DNA from: an uncultured Bacteroidota bacterium
GTDB lineage: Bacteria > Bacteroidota > Bacteroidia > Flavobacteriales_F > PHOS-HE28
Assembly: GCA_902825795.1 (NCBI GenBank)
Contig: CADECG010000025.1
Location: 1 to 33,778, forward strand
Length of the DNA: 33,778 nucleotides
Direction: 5' to 3'
Positions within the stretch are counted from its first letter, which is position 1, and the number at the start of each line of letters is the position of its first letter. The notes below the pieces were generated by a model. That model saw only the letters and a program-made list of their open reading frames with translations. It made no database searches and was not told the origin of the DNA. The position numbers and the translations under genes were made by a program. Shown here piece by piece: positions 1-10,248 of the stretch.

Positions 1-366
1 CACGAGCGTGTCATCCCCGCTGCGGTAGTGGAGCTCCGAGGTACCGCTCTGGATCGCTCGGTCATCCTGCACGTGAAGTTCTTCGATCACGTGATCCCAG
101 GAGACCCCGTTGCCTTGCAGCATATCCCAATACACGCGGATGTTCTCCTTTCCGTGGATCACACGCCCAACAGAAAGGATGTCGGCGGAATCCGAATAGA
201 CATCGGCGATCGCTGCCATCCGGTCCAAGGCGAACAGGCTGTCCATGGTGTGGTATCGGGCGCGGATCCGCGCTTCATCAGGACGGCGGTCAGTGGTCGT
301 GGTTGGTTCAGTCCCACATGCGATGAGCAGGACGGCGAACGGAAAGACCCTCAAGCAGCTATGCAT
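1..366 (-). CDS. NTF2/SnoaL-like lipoprotein, 3' end cut by window edge
   Basis: The reading frame is open from an ATG at 366 to the first base of the window, giving 122 codons without the C-terminus. The N-terminus is a lipoprotein signal: a hydrophobic stretch followed by the lipobox LIAC with the acylated cysteine at residue 17. The mature part has a helix (RARYHTMDSLFALD), then a pattern seen in SnoaL/DUF4440 proteins of the NTF2-like fold: an acidic run (ADVYSDSADIL), VGRVIHGKENIRVYW, then alternating strands. These proteins form small conical-pocket dimers with varied roles, so no substrate can be assigned. The fold call is from pattern only. The next gene on the same strand starts upstream at 2091 and ends at 442, so the two may be co-transcribed across 75 bases. 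Confidence 0.6.
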   Translation of the reverse strand, partial: MHSCLRVFPFAVLLIACGTEPTTTTDRRPDEARIRARYHTMDSLFALDRMAAIADVYSDSADILSVGRVIHGKENIRVYWDMLQGNGVSWDHVIEELHVQDDRAIQSGTSELHYRSGDDTLV

Positions 367-441
367 ATGGCCTATGACGCATGAAGATCCGAAAACGACT
401 TCTGTGCGGTGCACGAAGATGAGTGTGCTACCGGGTTCGCA

Positions 442-2091
442 TCAGCGGAATACTACGAAGCCCACCGTCCGTCCTGTAGTACGAACAAAGTACAGGCCTC
501 CGGACCAGGTCGTCACATCGATGCTGCCATCCTGCGCTACAAAGGGCATTTCTCTTCCAATGCTGTCGTAGATCGTGAAGACAGATGAATTGGGCGGGCC
601 GGTCACGATGATCCGATCGGTCGCAGGGTTCGGTACGACCATCAGGTCGTTGATCGTGAGACCACCCACTTCCGTGCTGAAGTCATTGAACGTGTCGCTC
701 AACATCGCAACGAACAGGTTCGGATCCGCGCAGCACGATACGTAGTTCCAATTGAGCCATTGTGTCGATCCCCATGTGGAGCCGGTGAGGAAGAACGTGC
801 TGTCGTTGGCGAGGGCGAGCCCGAAACCGACATCATCCGACCCGCCGCCCATGCGTTTAGCATAGATGATCTGCCCGTTCGCATCATAGCGCGCGATGAA
901 GCAATGGAGGCTCTGCGACACGATATCCACTTGGATGCCATCGAAGTCGGCATAAGGGATGTTGCCACCGAGCATGCCGGTGATCACGGTATTGCCTTGC
1001 GCATCGGCGATGATGTCCAGCGCCTCGTCGTTCTGTTCGCTTCCACCGCGCCGCAACCACTGTACAACGCCGTTCGGGTCCAGCTTCGCCGTGAAGACCT
1101 CATCGTCGTAGAACGTATGGCCGATGAAGCTGTGCGCACCGAAGGTCACCGTATCGCCGCTGCATTCCCCTGTGATGTAGCTGTTTTCCATCGCGTCGAT
1201 CGCCAGTCCTTCGAGCGATGAGCCATACGTTGTGTTGTTCCCGCCACCCGCTGTGATCCATTGGGCGGTCAGCGCATCGTCGAGCTTCAGGGTGAATGTG
1301 CTCGATGTTGAAGTGAACACGCTGGAGCCGTCCAACTGTAGTTCCCCCCAGAAGCCGCCGCCAACATAGATGTTCCCACTGATCGGCGCTACCTCCACGG
1401 CTGTTGCCTGCTGGCTGTTGGCGCTGTCAGCCAGTTGCACCAGATCGGTCAGCGTGCCGTCCGGCAGGTAGCGGGCAAGCACGCCTTTGTTCGCGGTGGA
1501 GATGATCGTTTGTCCGTCGAACACGTTAGTGCCATCCGCGGAGCCCACGGCCACGATGCGCCCTTGGTCGTCGATGTCAAGATCGTTGAAGCGCGCGCCA
1601 TAGGGTGTACCCCCGCCGTGCCGCATCCATTGGAAATTCCCGTTCAGATCATACTTCGCCAAGAAGGCATGCAAGCTGTTGCCGTTGTAGGTGAACGAAT
1701 CCGTACCGAAGTACACCGTAGGGTTGGCGAACTGCGTGCGCATTTGGCCACACACATATACCGCGCTGTCTGCACTGGAGACTTTCACAGCGGTCTCCTG
1801 GATATCCACGAAGCCAGGGCCACCGAAGACACGAACCCACTCTACGTTACCGATGGTGTTGTACTTGGCCAGGCAGCCATCTTGATGGGCGGCAACAGGA
1901 AGGCCGGAGAACTGGCTGTCGATCGACAGATGTCCGAGCACGTACGCATTCCCTTCCATGTCTGTATCTACAGCATCGCCGTGCTCGTTTGCGGAGAAAG
2001 GAGTGGAACCGGCATCATACATCCACTGGATCGTTTGCGCGCCCATCTGCATGCTGATGGCGATCGGGAGGAGTGAGAGAGATCTTTTCAT
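442..2091 (-). CDS. Secreted beta-propeller (SBBP-like) protein with T9SS sorting domain
   Basis: 549 residues. The frame is open 50 codons further upstream, but the ATG at 2091 starts a clear signal peptide (MKRSLSLLPIAISMQMGAQ), so I chose it. The body repeats a motif of the kind D(L/I)xxDxxGxxxxxG with ITG or VVG strands (for example DLDIDDQGRIVAVGS, GLAIDAMENSYITGE, IIADAQGNTVITGM). This is typical of SBBP/seven-bladed propeller proteins. The last 70 residues (VVPNPATDRIIV ... YDSIGRE ... WSGGLYFVR) match the type IX secretion C-terminal sorting domain. The protein should therefore cross the inner membrane by Sec and the outer membrane by T9SS, and end up on the surface or outside the cell. 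Its ligand or function is unknown. No T9SS machinery gene lies in the window. Confidence 0.85.
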   Translation of the reverse strand: MKRSLSLLPIAISMQMGAQTIQWMYDAGSTPFSANEHGDAVDTDMEGNAYVLGHLSIDSQFSGLPVAAHQDGCLAKYNTIGNVEWVRVFGGPGFVDIQETAVKVSSADSAVYVCGQMRTQFANPTVYFGTDSFTYNGNSLHAFLAKYDLNGNFQWMRHGGGTPYGARFNDLDIDDQGRIVAVGSADGTNVFDGQTIISTANKGVLARYLPDGTLTDLVQLADSANSQQATAVEVAPISGNIYVGGGFWGELQLDGSSVFTSTSSTFTLKLDDALTAQWITAGGGNNTTYGSSLEGLAIDAMENSYITGECSGDTVTFGAHSFIGHTFYDDEVFTAKLDPNGVVQWLRRGGSEQNDEALDIIADAQGNTVITGMLGGNIPYADFDGIQVDIVSQSLHCFIARYDANGQIIYAKRMGGGSDDVGFGLALANDSTFFLTGSTWGSTQWLNWNYVSCCADPNLFVAMLSDTFNDFSTEVGGLTINDLMVVPNPATDRIIVTGPPNSSVFTIYDSIGREMPFVAQDGSIDVTTWSGGLYFVRTTGRTVGFVVFR

Positions 2092-2352
2092 GTTCGGTAG
2101 CGACGTATGTTCAAATGCACGGTGATCCCTGAGGATGGGCCGGAAGGTGAACCACAGCATTCCCACACCGCACAGCCAAAGTGATGAAGCAGGAAGATGG
2201 GGTACCCTGACCGAGATCAGGCGCAGCGAACCGCTGGTCACGGGACTTCGCTCATTCCTAAGTCATTCACTACTGGTGTGTAAGCGCAGTCGGTGGTTCA
2301 TCCTATTTAAGTCGGGACCATTTTGGGCAAGGCACAGGCGTTCCGAAACGCT

Positions 2353-2380
2353 GGAAGGGCCATCGCAAGATGACCCTTCC
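2353..2380 (-). terminator. Hairpin downstream of the small lipoprotein gene
   Basis: A 7-bp stem (GGAAGGG/CCCTTCC) continues, after one mismatch, into a 4-bp stem (CATC/GATG) closed by a GCAA-type loop. It lies 37 bases past the stop of the minus-strand gene 2417-3013 and has no strong U-run. Together with weak pairing at 2388-2400 (GTCCT/AGGAC), it is the only structure I see in the 325-base gap 2092-2416. No credible gene or clear promoter was found in that gap. Confidence 0.4.
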
Positions 2381-2416
2381 ATAACCTGTCCTATCAGGAC
2401 GGAACGTTCGTCTCGA

Positions 2417-3013
2417 TCACTCGCACAATGGGGTGGGCGCTGCCGCTTGCACGCTCCAGCACATGTACGTTGAAGCAAGTGCATGGGCGGTCCACGTGCC
2501 ACCAACACCACTACAGGTGAACCACGATTGACCGGCGGGCAGCGCTGGCAATACACCGCGCTTGATCCGCAGTTTCAAGCACTGGCCGTTGTTGCCGCTT
2601 TTGCGCGGTGTCAGGTAATATGTGGCGCCACAGGTTGCCGCGTTGGCACCTTTGGTCATGCGGAACCCGCCTTGGTTCGGCACATCCCCGTCGCAAATGC
2701 CTGCCGGGTAATTGCCACCATCACCCACGCGCAACGATGTTGCGTTCTCGGTGCGTATGGTCGACCGTCCGGTGTTGTCGATGTTCGCTTCGAACTCGCC
2801 CAGTTCGGCGGCGACGTTGCTTACATCGAAACTGTCCCATCCGTTCAAGCCATTGATGAATCGCCCACCCACGGCCTTCGCCATACCATCGTCTCCCACG
2901 GTGTTGGTCGTGAGTTCATCCTGCAGATCTTCCTTGCTGCAACCCACAAGGCTTGCACTTACCGCCGCAACACCCAATAGGATAGCTGCGGTCATCGTCC
3001 ACTTCGTTCTCAT
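2417..3013 (-). CDS. Small lipoprotein of unknown function
   Basis: 198 residues from the ATG at 3013. An upstream extension of 15 codons is open, but it would put a charged segment before the signal peptide. Residues 1-25 are a lipoprotein signal with lipobox LVGC (Cys25). The mature protein is Gly/Asn/Thr-rich and has several cysteines spread through the second half (GICDGD, AATCGATYY, NGQCLKL, WFTCSG, MCW, PLCE). This suggests disulfides and a beta-rich exported domain. I do not recognise a family. It is divergent from the sugar-nucleotide reductase gene at 3216. The 202-base gap between them holds a small hairpin (CACTCG/CGAGTG at about 3056-3072) but no promoter I would defend. Confidence 0.7.
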   Translation of the reverse strand: MRTKWTMTAAILLGVAAVSASLVGCSKEDLQDELTTNTVGDDGMAKAVGGRFINGLNGWDSFDVSNVAAELGEFEANIDNTGRSTIRTENATSLRVGDGGNYPAGICDGDVPNQGGFRMTKGANAATCGATYYLTPRKSGNNGQCLKLRIKRGVLPALPAGQSWFTCSGVGGTWTAHALASTYMCWSVQAAAPTPLCE

Positions 3014-3215
3014 CGTCTCTCGGTTTTGTTCTGCCAGGCTCCTCCCGGCACAGGACACTCGTTCATCGAGTGCGGAACAAACCTCACCGCAACGTCCAGG
3101 ATGGCATCATTGGATCCACTCATCCGGTTGTTGGTACCGATGAAATGGGAGACCGACGATGCCGAACCGGAATGAAGACACTCTTTTATTCGACCGGTTG
3201 CCGCATCTTAGCCAC

Positions 3216-4121
3216 ATGCGCGTCCTCGTTACAGGCAGCAATGGCCTGCTGGGTCAGAAGCTGGTTTCCGCGTTGCGGGAGGACAAGGACGTGAAGCTCA
3301 TTGCCACCTCGCGCGGTGAGGATCGCACACCTGATCCCGGGGAATACCTCTACCTGTCGCTGGATTGCACCTATGCCGCAGCAGTGAACCGCTGTTTCGA
3401 TGAAGTGCATCCGGATGTGGTGATCCACACCGCCGCGATGACGAACGTCGACGCATGCGAGTTGGATCCGGTGAACTGCCAATTGCAGAACGTTACCGCC
3501 ACCAAGAACCTCGTGAACGCATCGGTGGTGTGCGGCGCGCACTTCATCCACCTCAGCACCGATTTCATTTTCGACGGTGAGGCCGGGCCATACAGCGAAG
3601 ACGACGAGCCGAAGCCGTTGAGCATCTACGGCCAGAGCAAGCTCGATGCGGAACACGTTGTGATGAATGCCGGCTTGGCGAAGTGGGCCATCGCGCGCAC
3701 GATCATCGTGTACGGCGTGGCGCCGGGCCTCAGTCGCAGCAACGTGGTGTTGTGGGCGAAGAGCGCACTGGAGAAGGGGCAGCCCATCAAGGTGGTGCAC
3801 GATCAATGGCGCATGCCCACGTTGGCCGAAGACCTTGCCGATGGTTGTATCCGTATCGCTAAGCGCGGTGCAACGGGCATCTTCAACCTATGCGGTCCGG
3901 ATGGTATGAGCATACTTGAACTGGTGCAGCGTGTGGGTGCCTACTTCGATCTCGACACTTCAGTGATCACGCCTACCGATAGCGCCAGCTTGAACCAACC
4001 CGCCAAGCGTCCTCCGAAGACAGGCTTCGTTCTGGACAAGTCGCACCGGGTGTTGGGCTATGCGCCGCGCGGCTTCGAGGCCGGACTTCATGAGTTGGAA
4101 AAGCAACTCCAACAACTCTAG
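3216..4121 (+). CDS. RmlD-like NAD(P)-dependent sugar-nucleotide reductase (SDR family)
   Basis: 301 residues from ATG 3216. The longer frame from 3159 adds a polar tail before the Rossmann strand, which is unlikely. The start MRVLVTGSNGLLG carries the GxxGxxG dinucleotide-binding loop at residues 7-13. Ser114/Thr115 in HLSTDFIFDG and the YGQSK motif (Tyr138, Lys142) are the extended-SDR catalytic residues. RmlD (dTDP-4-dehydrorhamnose reductase) and its relatives share the STDYVFDG-type motif, the substrate-binding C-terminus and a length near 300. The exact sugar cannot be fixed here because no other dTDP-rhamnose genes are adjacent. The stop TAG is followed within two bases by the next ATG, so it is probably co-transcribed with the helix-hairpin-helix gene. 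Confidence 0.85.
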   Translation: MRVLVTGSNGLLGQKLVSALREDKDVKLIATSRGEDRTPDPGEYLYLSLDCTYAAAVNRCFDEVHPDVVIHTAAMTNVDACELDPVNCQLQNVTATKNLVNASVVCGAHFIHLSTDFIFDGEAGPYSEDDEPKPLSIYGQSKLDAEHVVMNAGLAKWAIARTIIVYGVAPGLSRSNVVLWAKSALEKGQPIKVVHDQWRMPTLAEDLADGCIRIAKRGATGIFNLCGPDGMSILELVQRVGAYFDLDTSVITPTDSASLNQPAKRPPKTGFVLDKSHRVLGYAPRGFEAGLHELEKQLQQL

Positions 4122-4122
4122 C

Positions 4123-5190
4123 ATGCTCCGCGATCTGCCTAGCCGAGCAAAGCACGCTTCCAGTTCCTGGTTCAAGCGTTGGTTCGGATCGGGCGTAGCG
4201 AAACCCCAGCATCCGCAGGACAGTTCCCTCGCCGATCAGCGATCAACGAAGGATGGATTGAAGGACGTCTTCAGCCTGCACAGGGGCGAGGGTGCCGCAT
4301 TCGGCATTGGTGCTATGGTGTTGCTCGCGGGAGCCGCTTGGCTCAGCTACTTGCAATGGTTCGTTCCACCGCCACCGGTTGATCTCGGCCCGATGACCGC
4401 TGAGATCCAAGCCTTCGTTACCGCGGAACAGCAGTATGCGTCATCGAAGAAGGACACACGGATCGTCGCCGACCTTCAACCCTTCGATCCCAATGCGCTC
4501 GACCAAGCGGGTTGGATGGCGCTCGGGCTGAGCGAGCGACAAGCTGCGGGCATTATGCGCTATGTAGATCGCGGTGGTCGCTTCCGTTCGAAAGAAGATG
4601 TGGCCAAGATTTACACCATCCACGCCGAGCAGTTCGCGCAACTGAAGCCCTTCATTCTTCTGCCGGACAGCTCACTAGCACGTTCGTACGAACGCGGGAA
4701 TAACCAGTGGCCCACCCGCCAACGATGGGAGAGGAGCGACACCAGCGATCGGCAATACGCTCCGCGAAAGGAGGCCGTAGTGGTTGAAGTGAACACCGCC
4801 GACACTGTGCTACTGGCGGAGGTAAAGGGCATCGGCCCGGCATTCGCGCGAGGCATTGTGAAGTACCGCGAAAAACTCGGCGGCTACGTGAGCCTCGATC
4901 AGCTCAGCGAGGTCTTCGTGTTGAAGGACAAGCCCGATGCCGTGGCCAAGTTGAAAGACCTGCTGGTACTCGATCCGCTGATGGTGCGCCGCATCAACAT
5001 CAACACCTGTTCGGAAGAGGAACTCAGCAGCCACCCCTACATGTGGAAGAAGTGGAGCATCTCCAGAGCCATCATCGCTTATCGAACGCTGCATGGGGCC
5101 TTCGCAACGGTTGAAGGCGTGAAAGCCTGTTTGGTGGTGGATGAGGAACTCTACCAGAAGCTGGCGCCGTACCTGACGGTTGGAGAGTAG
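4123..5190 (+). CDS. Membrane-anchored helix-hairpin-helix (ComEA-like) protein
   Basis: 355 residues from ATG 4123, one base after the previous stop. An in-frame ATG at 4090 overlapping the upstream gene is also possible. A basic cytoplasmic N-terminus is followed by one transmembrane helix (about residues 58-80, GIGAMVLLAGAAWLSYL). Three helix-hairpin-helix units follow: about 118-168 (LDQAGWMALGLSERQAAGI), 221-268 (VEVNTADTVLLAEVKGIGP) and 290-350 (ININTCSEEELSSHPY). HhH repeats bind DNA backbones non-specifically, and ComEA uses them to take up DNA. The architecture suggests an inner-membrane DNA-binding protein facing the periplasm. Bacteroidota carry many such proteins whose role is not proven, so competence is only an inference. 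The middle repeat has the canonical GIG hairpin; the third does not. Confidence 0.8.
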   Translation: MLRDLPSRAKHASSSWFKRWFGSGVAKPQHPQDSSLADQRSTKDGLKDVFSLHRGEGAAFGIGAMVLLAGAAWLSYLQWFVPPPPVDLGPMTAEIQAFVTAEQQYASSKKDTRIVADLQPFDPNALDQAGWMALGLSERQAAGIMRYVDRGGRFRSKEDVAKIYTIHAEQFAQLKPFILLPDSSLARSYERGNNQWPTRQRWERSDTSDRQYAPRKEAVVVEVNTADTVLLAEVKGIGPAFARGIVKYREKLGGYVSLDQLSEVFVLKDKPDAVAKLKDLLVLDPLMVRRININTCSEEELSSHPYMWKKWSISRAIIAYRTLHGAFATVEGVKACLVVDEELYQKLAPYLTVGE

Positions 5191-5202
5191 CAAGAGAGGG
5201 AA

Positions 5203-5325
5203 TTTTCACGCGGAGGCACGGAGGGCGCGGAGAATGCCATGTCTGAAGTTGCAAGTTCCGAAAACCGGGGGCGTTCTGTCCGCTGGATGGCGGACCTCTG
5301 CGTTCTCCGCGGCTCTGCGTGAAAT
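5203..5325. repeat. Imperfect inverted repeat of the CGCGGAGAA / TTCTCCGCG type
   Basis: The left arm (5203-5237) reads TTTTCACGCGGAGGCACGGA and continues to GCGCGGAGAATGC. The right arm (5296-5325) carries CTGCGTTCTCCGCG and then CTCTGCGTGAAAT, which is its reverse complement with a few changes and a 4-8 base length difference. The 58-base centre includes a second small hairpin (GTCCGC/GCGGAC at about 5278-5295). The element fills most of the 181-base gap between the HhH gene and apt. I remember similar purine-rich 'cgcagaggcgcggagg' elements between genes of unrelated bacteria. It could also act as a terminator for the upstream gene. Confidence 0.7.
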
Positions 5326-5371
5326 GGATCCCGTCCGACCGGTCCATGGCCTAAACTTGCGCCCCCGTTCC

Positions 5372-5911
5372 ATGTCCACCGCCGATCTCGAAACCCGCCT
5401 GCGCACTGCCATCCGCGCCGTGCCCGATTTCCCGAAGCCGGGTATCCTCTTCCGCGACATCACACCGGTAATAGAGGACCCCGTGCTCAGCAACGCGGTG
5501 CTCGATGGATTGATCCTCGGGCTGAAAGGCCAACGCATCGACGCGATCGCCGGTATCGAAAGCCGTGGCTTCCTCTTCGGGATGCCCTTGGCCATGCGCC
5601 TCGGCGTGCCCTTCATCACCGTGCGCAAAAAGGGCAAGCTGCCGTGGAAAACGGTGGCCTACAAATACGATCTGGAGTACGGCAGTGCCGAGATCGAAAT
5701 GCACACCGGCGTGGTGCAGCCGGGCATGCGCGTGCTGGTGCACGACGACCTGCTGGCCACCGGAGGCACGGCCGCTGCGGCCGCCGAGCTGGTGCGTATG
5801 CAGGGCGGCACGGTCGCCGGTTTCAACTTCCTCATTGAATTGTCCTTCCTCAACGGCGCGCAGCGCCTCGAATCTTATGGCGCGGACATCATCCGCCTAG
5901 TTACTTACTGA
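5372..5911 (+). CDS. apt: Adenine phosphoribosyltransferase
   Basis: 179 residues, the usual length. It converts adenine and PRPP to AMP in purine salvage, in the cytoplasm. The 13-residue PRPP-binding loop VLVHDDLLATGGT is at residues 121-133. The N-terminal IRAVPDFPKPGILFRDITP and the AGIESRGFLFG segment are hallmarks of bacterial Apt. The frame is open back to 5180, but that extension runs through the inverted repeat, so the ATG at 5372 is chosen. TAAACTTG at 5352-5359 resembles the Bacteroidota -7 box with one mismatch and would give a very short leader, but no -33 TTTG is visible. The acyl-CoA dehydrogenase gene starts 4 bases after the stop. Confidence 0.96.
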   Translation: MSTADLETRLRTAIRAVPDFPKPGILFRDITPVIEDPVLSNAVLDGLILGLKGQRIDAIAGIESRGFLFGMPLAMRLGVPFITVRKKGKLPWKTVAYKYDLEYGSAEIEMHTGVVQPGMRVLVHDDLLATGGTAAAAAELVRMQGGTVAGFNFLIELSFLNGAQRLESYGADIIRLVTY

Positions 5912-5914
5912 ACC

Positions 5915-7057
<1,143 letters not shown>

Positions 7058-7701
7058 GTAGGTCGGCGAGGATGCGCTACGAACAGGATCGAACGGCAAC
7101 CCGATCCTAGCAAGCGGGTACCCGACCGCAGGGATCGTGTACCCGATCATCGGAAACGGCTGCCCGATCGGAGCGAAAGGGTAGCCAGCCGGAACGATCG
7201 GGTTCCCGTTCCATGCAAGCGTGTTACGATCCGGGGCGATCGGGTATTCGACCATCGCCATCGTATTGCCGTTCGCATCGATCGGGTAGCCGATCGGCGT
7301 GAACGGGTAGCCGATCATAACGATCGGGTAGCCAACGGGGACTATCCTGTACCCGATGGCGGCAAACGGGTAGACAGCGGCAACGATCGCGTATCCGATC
7401 GTAGCCAACGTGTACCCGATCGTTGTGATCGGGTTGCCAATTGCAGCCATCGGGTACCCTTTTGCAACAAACGGGTACCCGTTCGTTGCAAAAGGGTTCT
7501 CGATCCTGACATCCGTAAACGGTCGAGCGCAGCACGGCAACGGTGGCTGTTGAGCGGGAACGGTCGCTTTCGGTGGGCTATCGGTTATCGCCCGGGAACC
7601 AGCGCCAGTGTTAAAAAGCAGCCCATACGCAATGATCACCCGTTCCTGCGCATTCATAGCTGTGGAGGCCGAACGAACGGCTTCCGGTAAACCAAGTAGC
7701 G
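7058..7701. other. 644-base region between acd and the fn3 gene, mostly repeat array
   Basis: Apart from the array at 7086-7505, this gap holds 28 bases before it and 196 bases after it. The tail 7506-7701 shows no hairpin with a U-run, no TAnnTTTG promoter and no recognised gene. A minus-strand frame begins with ATG at 7657 and runs through the array, then on through the antisense of the dehydrogenase. A plus-strand frame in phase with the dehydrogenase runs from 7058 to a TAA at 7688-7690. Neither has a recognisable domain or signal peptide, so I do not annotate them as genes. Confidence 0.6.
7086..7505. repeat. Array of 20 tandem 21-bp near-palindromic units
   Basis: Reading from 7086 in steps of 21, twenty units follow with no inserted or missing base. 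The core consensus is CGATCGGGTACCCGATC, so each unit is close to a perfect palindrome. Units have diverged at many positions. Position 7 (A) is the same in all 20 units; position 10 (G), position 13 (T) and position 17 (C) are the same in 19. Position 16 is C in 17. Positions 6, 8, 15 and 19 vary freely. Because 21 is a multiple of three, a single frame is kept. It reads as GYPI/GYPF-type heptads on the minus strand and DRVPDR-type heptads on the plus strand. 21 bp is also two turns of B-DNA. The unit length, copy number and phase are directly visible; the function is unknown. Confidence 0.95.
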
Positions 7702-8319
7702 ATGAAGACGATCATAGTGGGGATGGATGGGTTGACCGCATTGCAGAAGGTGGCCCGCGCGCTGTACATCGAAACAAAATTGACCGGCAATGTGCCCTTC
7801 GCCAGCCTGTCGGCCTTGGTGGTGCTGCTGGCTGCTGCCCGGGTGAAGCTGGAGAACGCCATTGCCAACAGCCTCGACGGCGGCAAAACCGCCACCTTCC
7901 TGAAGAACGAGGCCGAGGAAGAACTGGATGTGCTGGTGGCGCAGATAGCTGGTGGTGTGCAGAGTATTGCCGGCGACAACGAGGCGCTGATCCTCAGCGC
8001 CGGTTTCGAGGTGCGCCACCGTGGCGGGCCCATCGGGCCGCTGCCGGCACCTGCCAACCTGCGCGCCGACCTAACGGACATGGCGGGCCAGAGCAAGGGG
8101 GACTGGGGCGTGGGGTATGGCGCGTTGGAGTACGAACTGGAGCGCAACGACTTGGATCCCATGGATCCCAATGGCTGGAAACCGCTGGACACGGTGACCC
8201 CGAGCAAGTACCTGGACGAAGGCTTGGCCAGCGGTAGCACGCATTGGTACCGCGTGCGCGCCCGCGGCACCGCAGGCCCCAGCCCGTGGAGCGATCCCGC
8301 CAAGGGCACGGCAAGGTGA
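7702..8319 (+). CDS. Fibronectin type III domain protein, function unknown
   Basis: 205 residues from ATG 7702, with no signal peptide. The N-terminal half is helical: GLTALQKVARALYIETKLTG, then a second helix of Ala/Leu pattern, DGGKTATFLKNEAEEELDVLVAQIAGGVQ. The C-terminal 90 residues form a fibronectin type III domain: PLPAPANLRADL, the YELERN strand, STHWYRVRARG, and a terminal SPWSDPAKG. Proteins of this two-part build of about 210 residues are common in Bacteroidota. They are often annotated only as fn3-containing, and I know no proven role. The codon use looks like the neighbourhood. The next gene downstream is clearly lower in GC. Confidence 0.8.
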   Translation: MKTIIVGMDGLTALQKVARALYIETKLTGNVPFASLSALVVLLAAARVKLENAIANSLDGGKTATFLKNEAEEELDVLVAQIAGGVQSIAGDNEALILSAGFEVRHRGGPIGPLPAPANLRADLTDMAGQSKGDWGVGYGALEYELERNDLDPMDPNGWKPLDTVTPSKYLDEGLASGSTHWYRVRARGTAGPSPWSDPAKGTAR

Positions 8320-8353
8320 GGAGGATGGTGGGAGAGAGCGGTCCCGCTCGGAG

Positions 8354-8370
8354 CGATCCGGGCGGGATCG
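8354..8370 (+). terminator. Weak terminator candidate after the fn3 gene
   Basis: CGATCC/GGATCG form a 6-bp stem with a five-base loop. It lies 35 bases after the fn3 stop and is followed by TTCGTTT. The stem is short and the T-run poor. Confidence 0.35.
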
Positions 8371-8667
8371 TTCGTTTGAGGGGCGATGTTGTGTTTGGAA
8401 GTACTTGCGGAGGGCGCCGTTGTTGCGCGTAGTTTCACGCACCCATCATGCATTCATGCAGCCTGCTCGCAGGCGGGCGGAACGCCCTAGACAGAGAGAC
8501 ACTCGGCGAAAAGCCAAGCGTCTGCCCACGCGCGCTGACAGCCGAGGTGGTGCGGGGGGCATTGCGACCACCGGTTGGCCAGCGGTTATGAACGAACAGG
8601 GCGATCGACGCACTCCAGCACTGCGTAATCGCGCGCACTATCCCTCACGTCCATTCGTTTTGGATCC
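8371..8667. other. Intergenic stretch before the low-GC gene
   Basis: The 348-base gap 8320-8667 contains the hairpin above and a second small one at about 8462-8475 (GCCTGC/GCAGGC). The rest shows no gene I believe in. The short frames on either strand lack homology I recognise and have unlike starts. No clear TAnnTTTG box is seen before 8668; CATTCGTTTTGG at about 8652-8663 is only a loose match. Confidence 0.5.
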
Positions 8668-10063
<1,396 letters not shown>

Positions 10064-10088
10064 TACCAACCTGTTAGCAAGTCCCGTT

Positions 10089-10132
10089 GAAGGGGAGAAG
10101 ACCACGAGTGGTTGTCTCCCCTTCTTTGTTTT
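10089..10132 (+). terminator. Rho-independent terminator after rpsU
   Basis: The outer stem GAAGGGGAG (10089-10097) pairs with CTCCCCTTC (10116-10124). An inner stem ACCAC/GTGGT closes the loop. TTTGTTTT follows directly. Confidence 0.9.
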
Positions 10133-10150
10133 CCGTGCAGGACTATCGGG

Positions 10151-10196
10151 TTCATCTCAGAACCATCTGTGTTCATCTGTGTCCATCTGTGGTTCA
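10151..10196. repeat. Tandem 10-bp CATCTGTG repeat element
   Basis: Four 10-base units stand in a row: TTCATCTCAG, AACCATCTGT, GTTCATCTGT, GTCCATCTGT, then GGTTC. The last three share CATCTGT. The reverse complement reads as the peptide NHRWTQMNTDG, which I remember from many unrelated genomes as a misannotated small protein. It lies in the 116-base gap between the rpsU terminator and xerC. Confidence 0.75.
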
Positions 10197-10248
10197 AATT
10201 CAGGAAATCGCCCGCAGGGCGCTCAAGACCTAAAAGCCCCGGTTCTCC

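Noticed and set aside
7086-7505. CRISPR array
   Set aside because: Units are directly adjacent with no unique spacers, and no cas gene is near.
7086-7505. Plasmid-type iteron origin
   Set aside because: 21-bp direct units would fit, but there is no Rep gene, no AT-rich stretch and the locus is plainly chromosomal.
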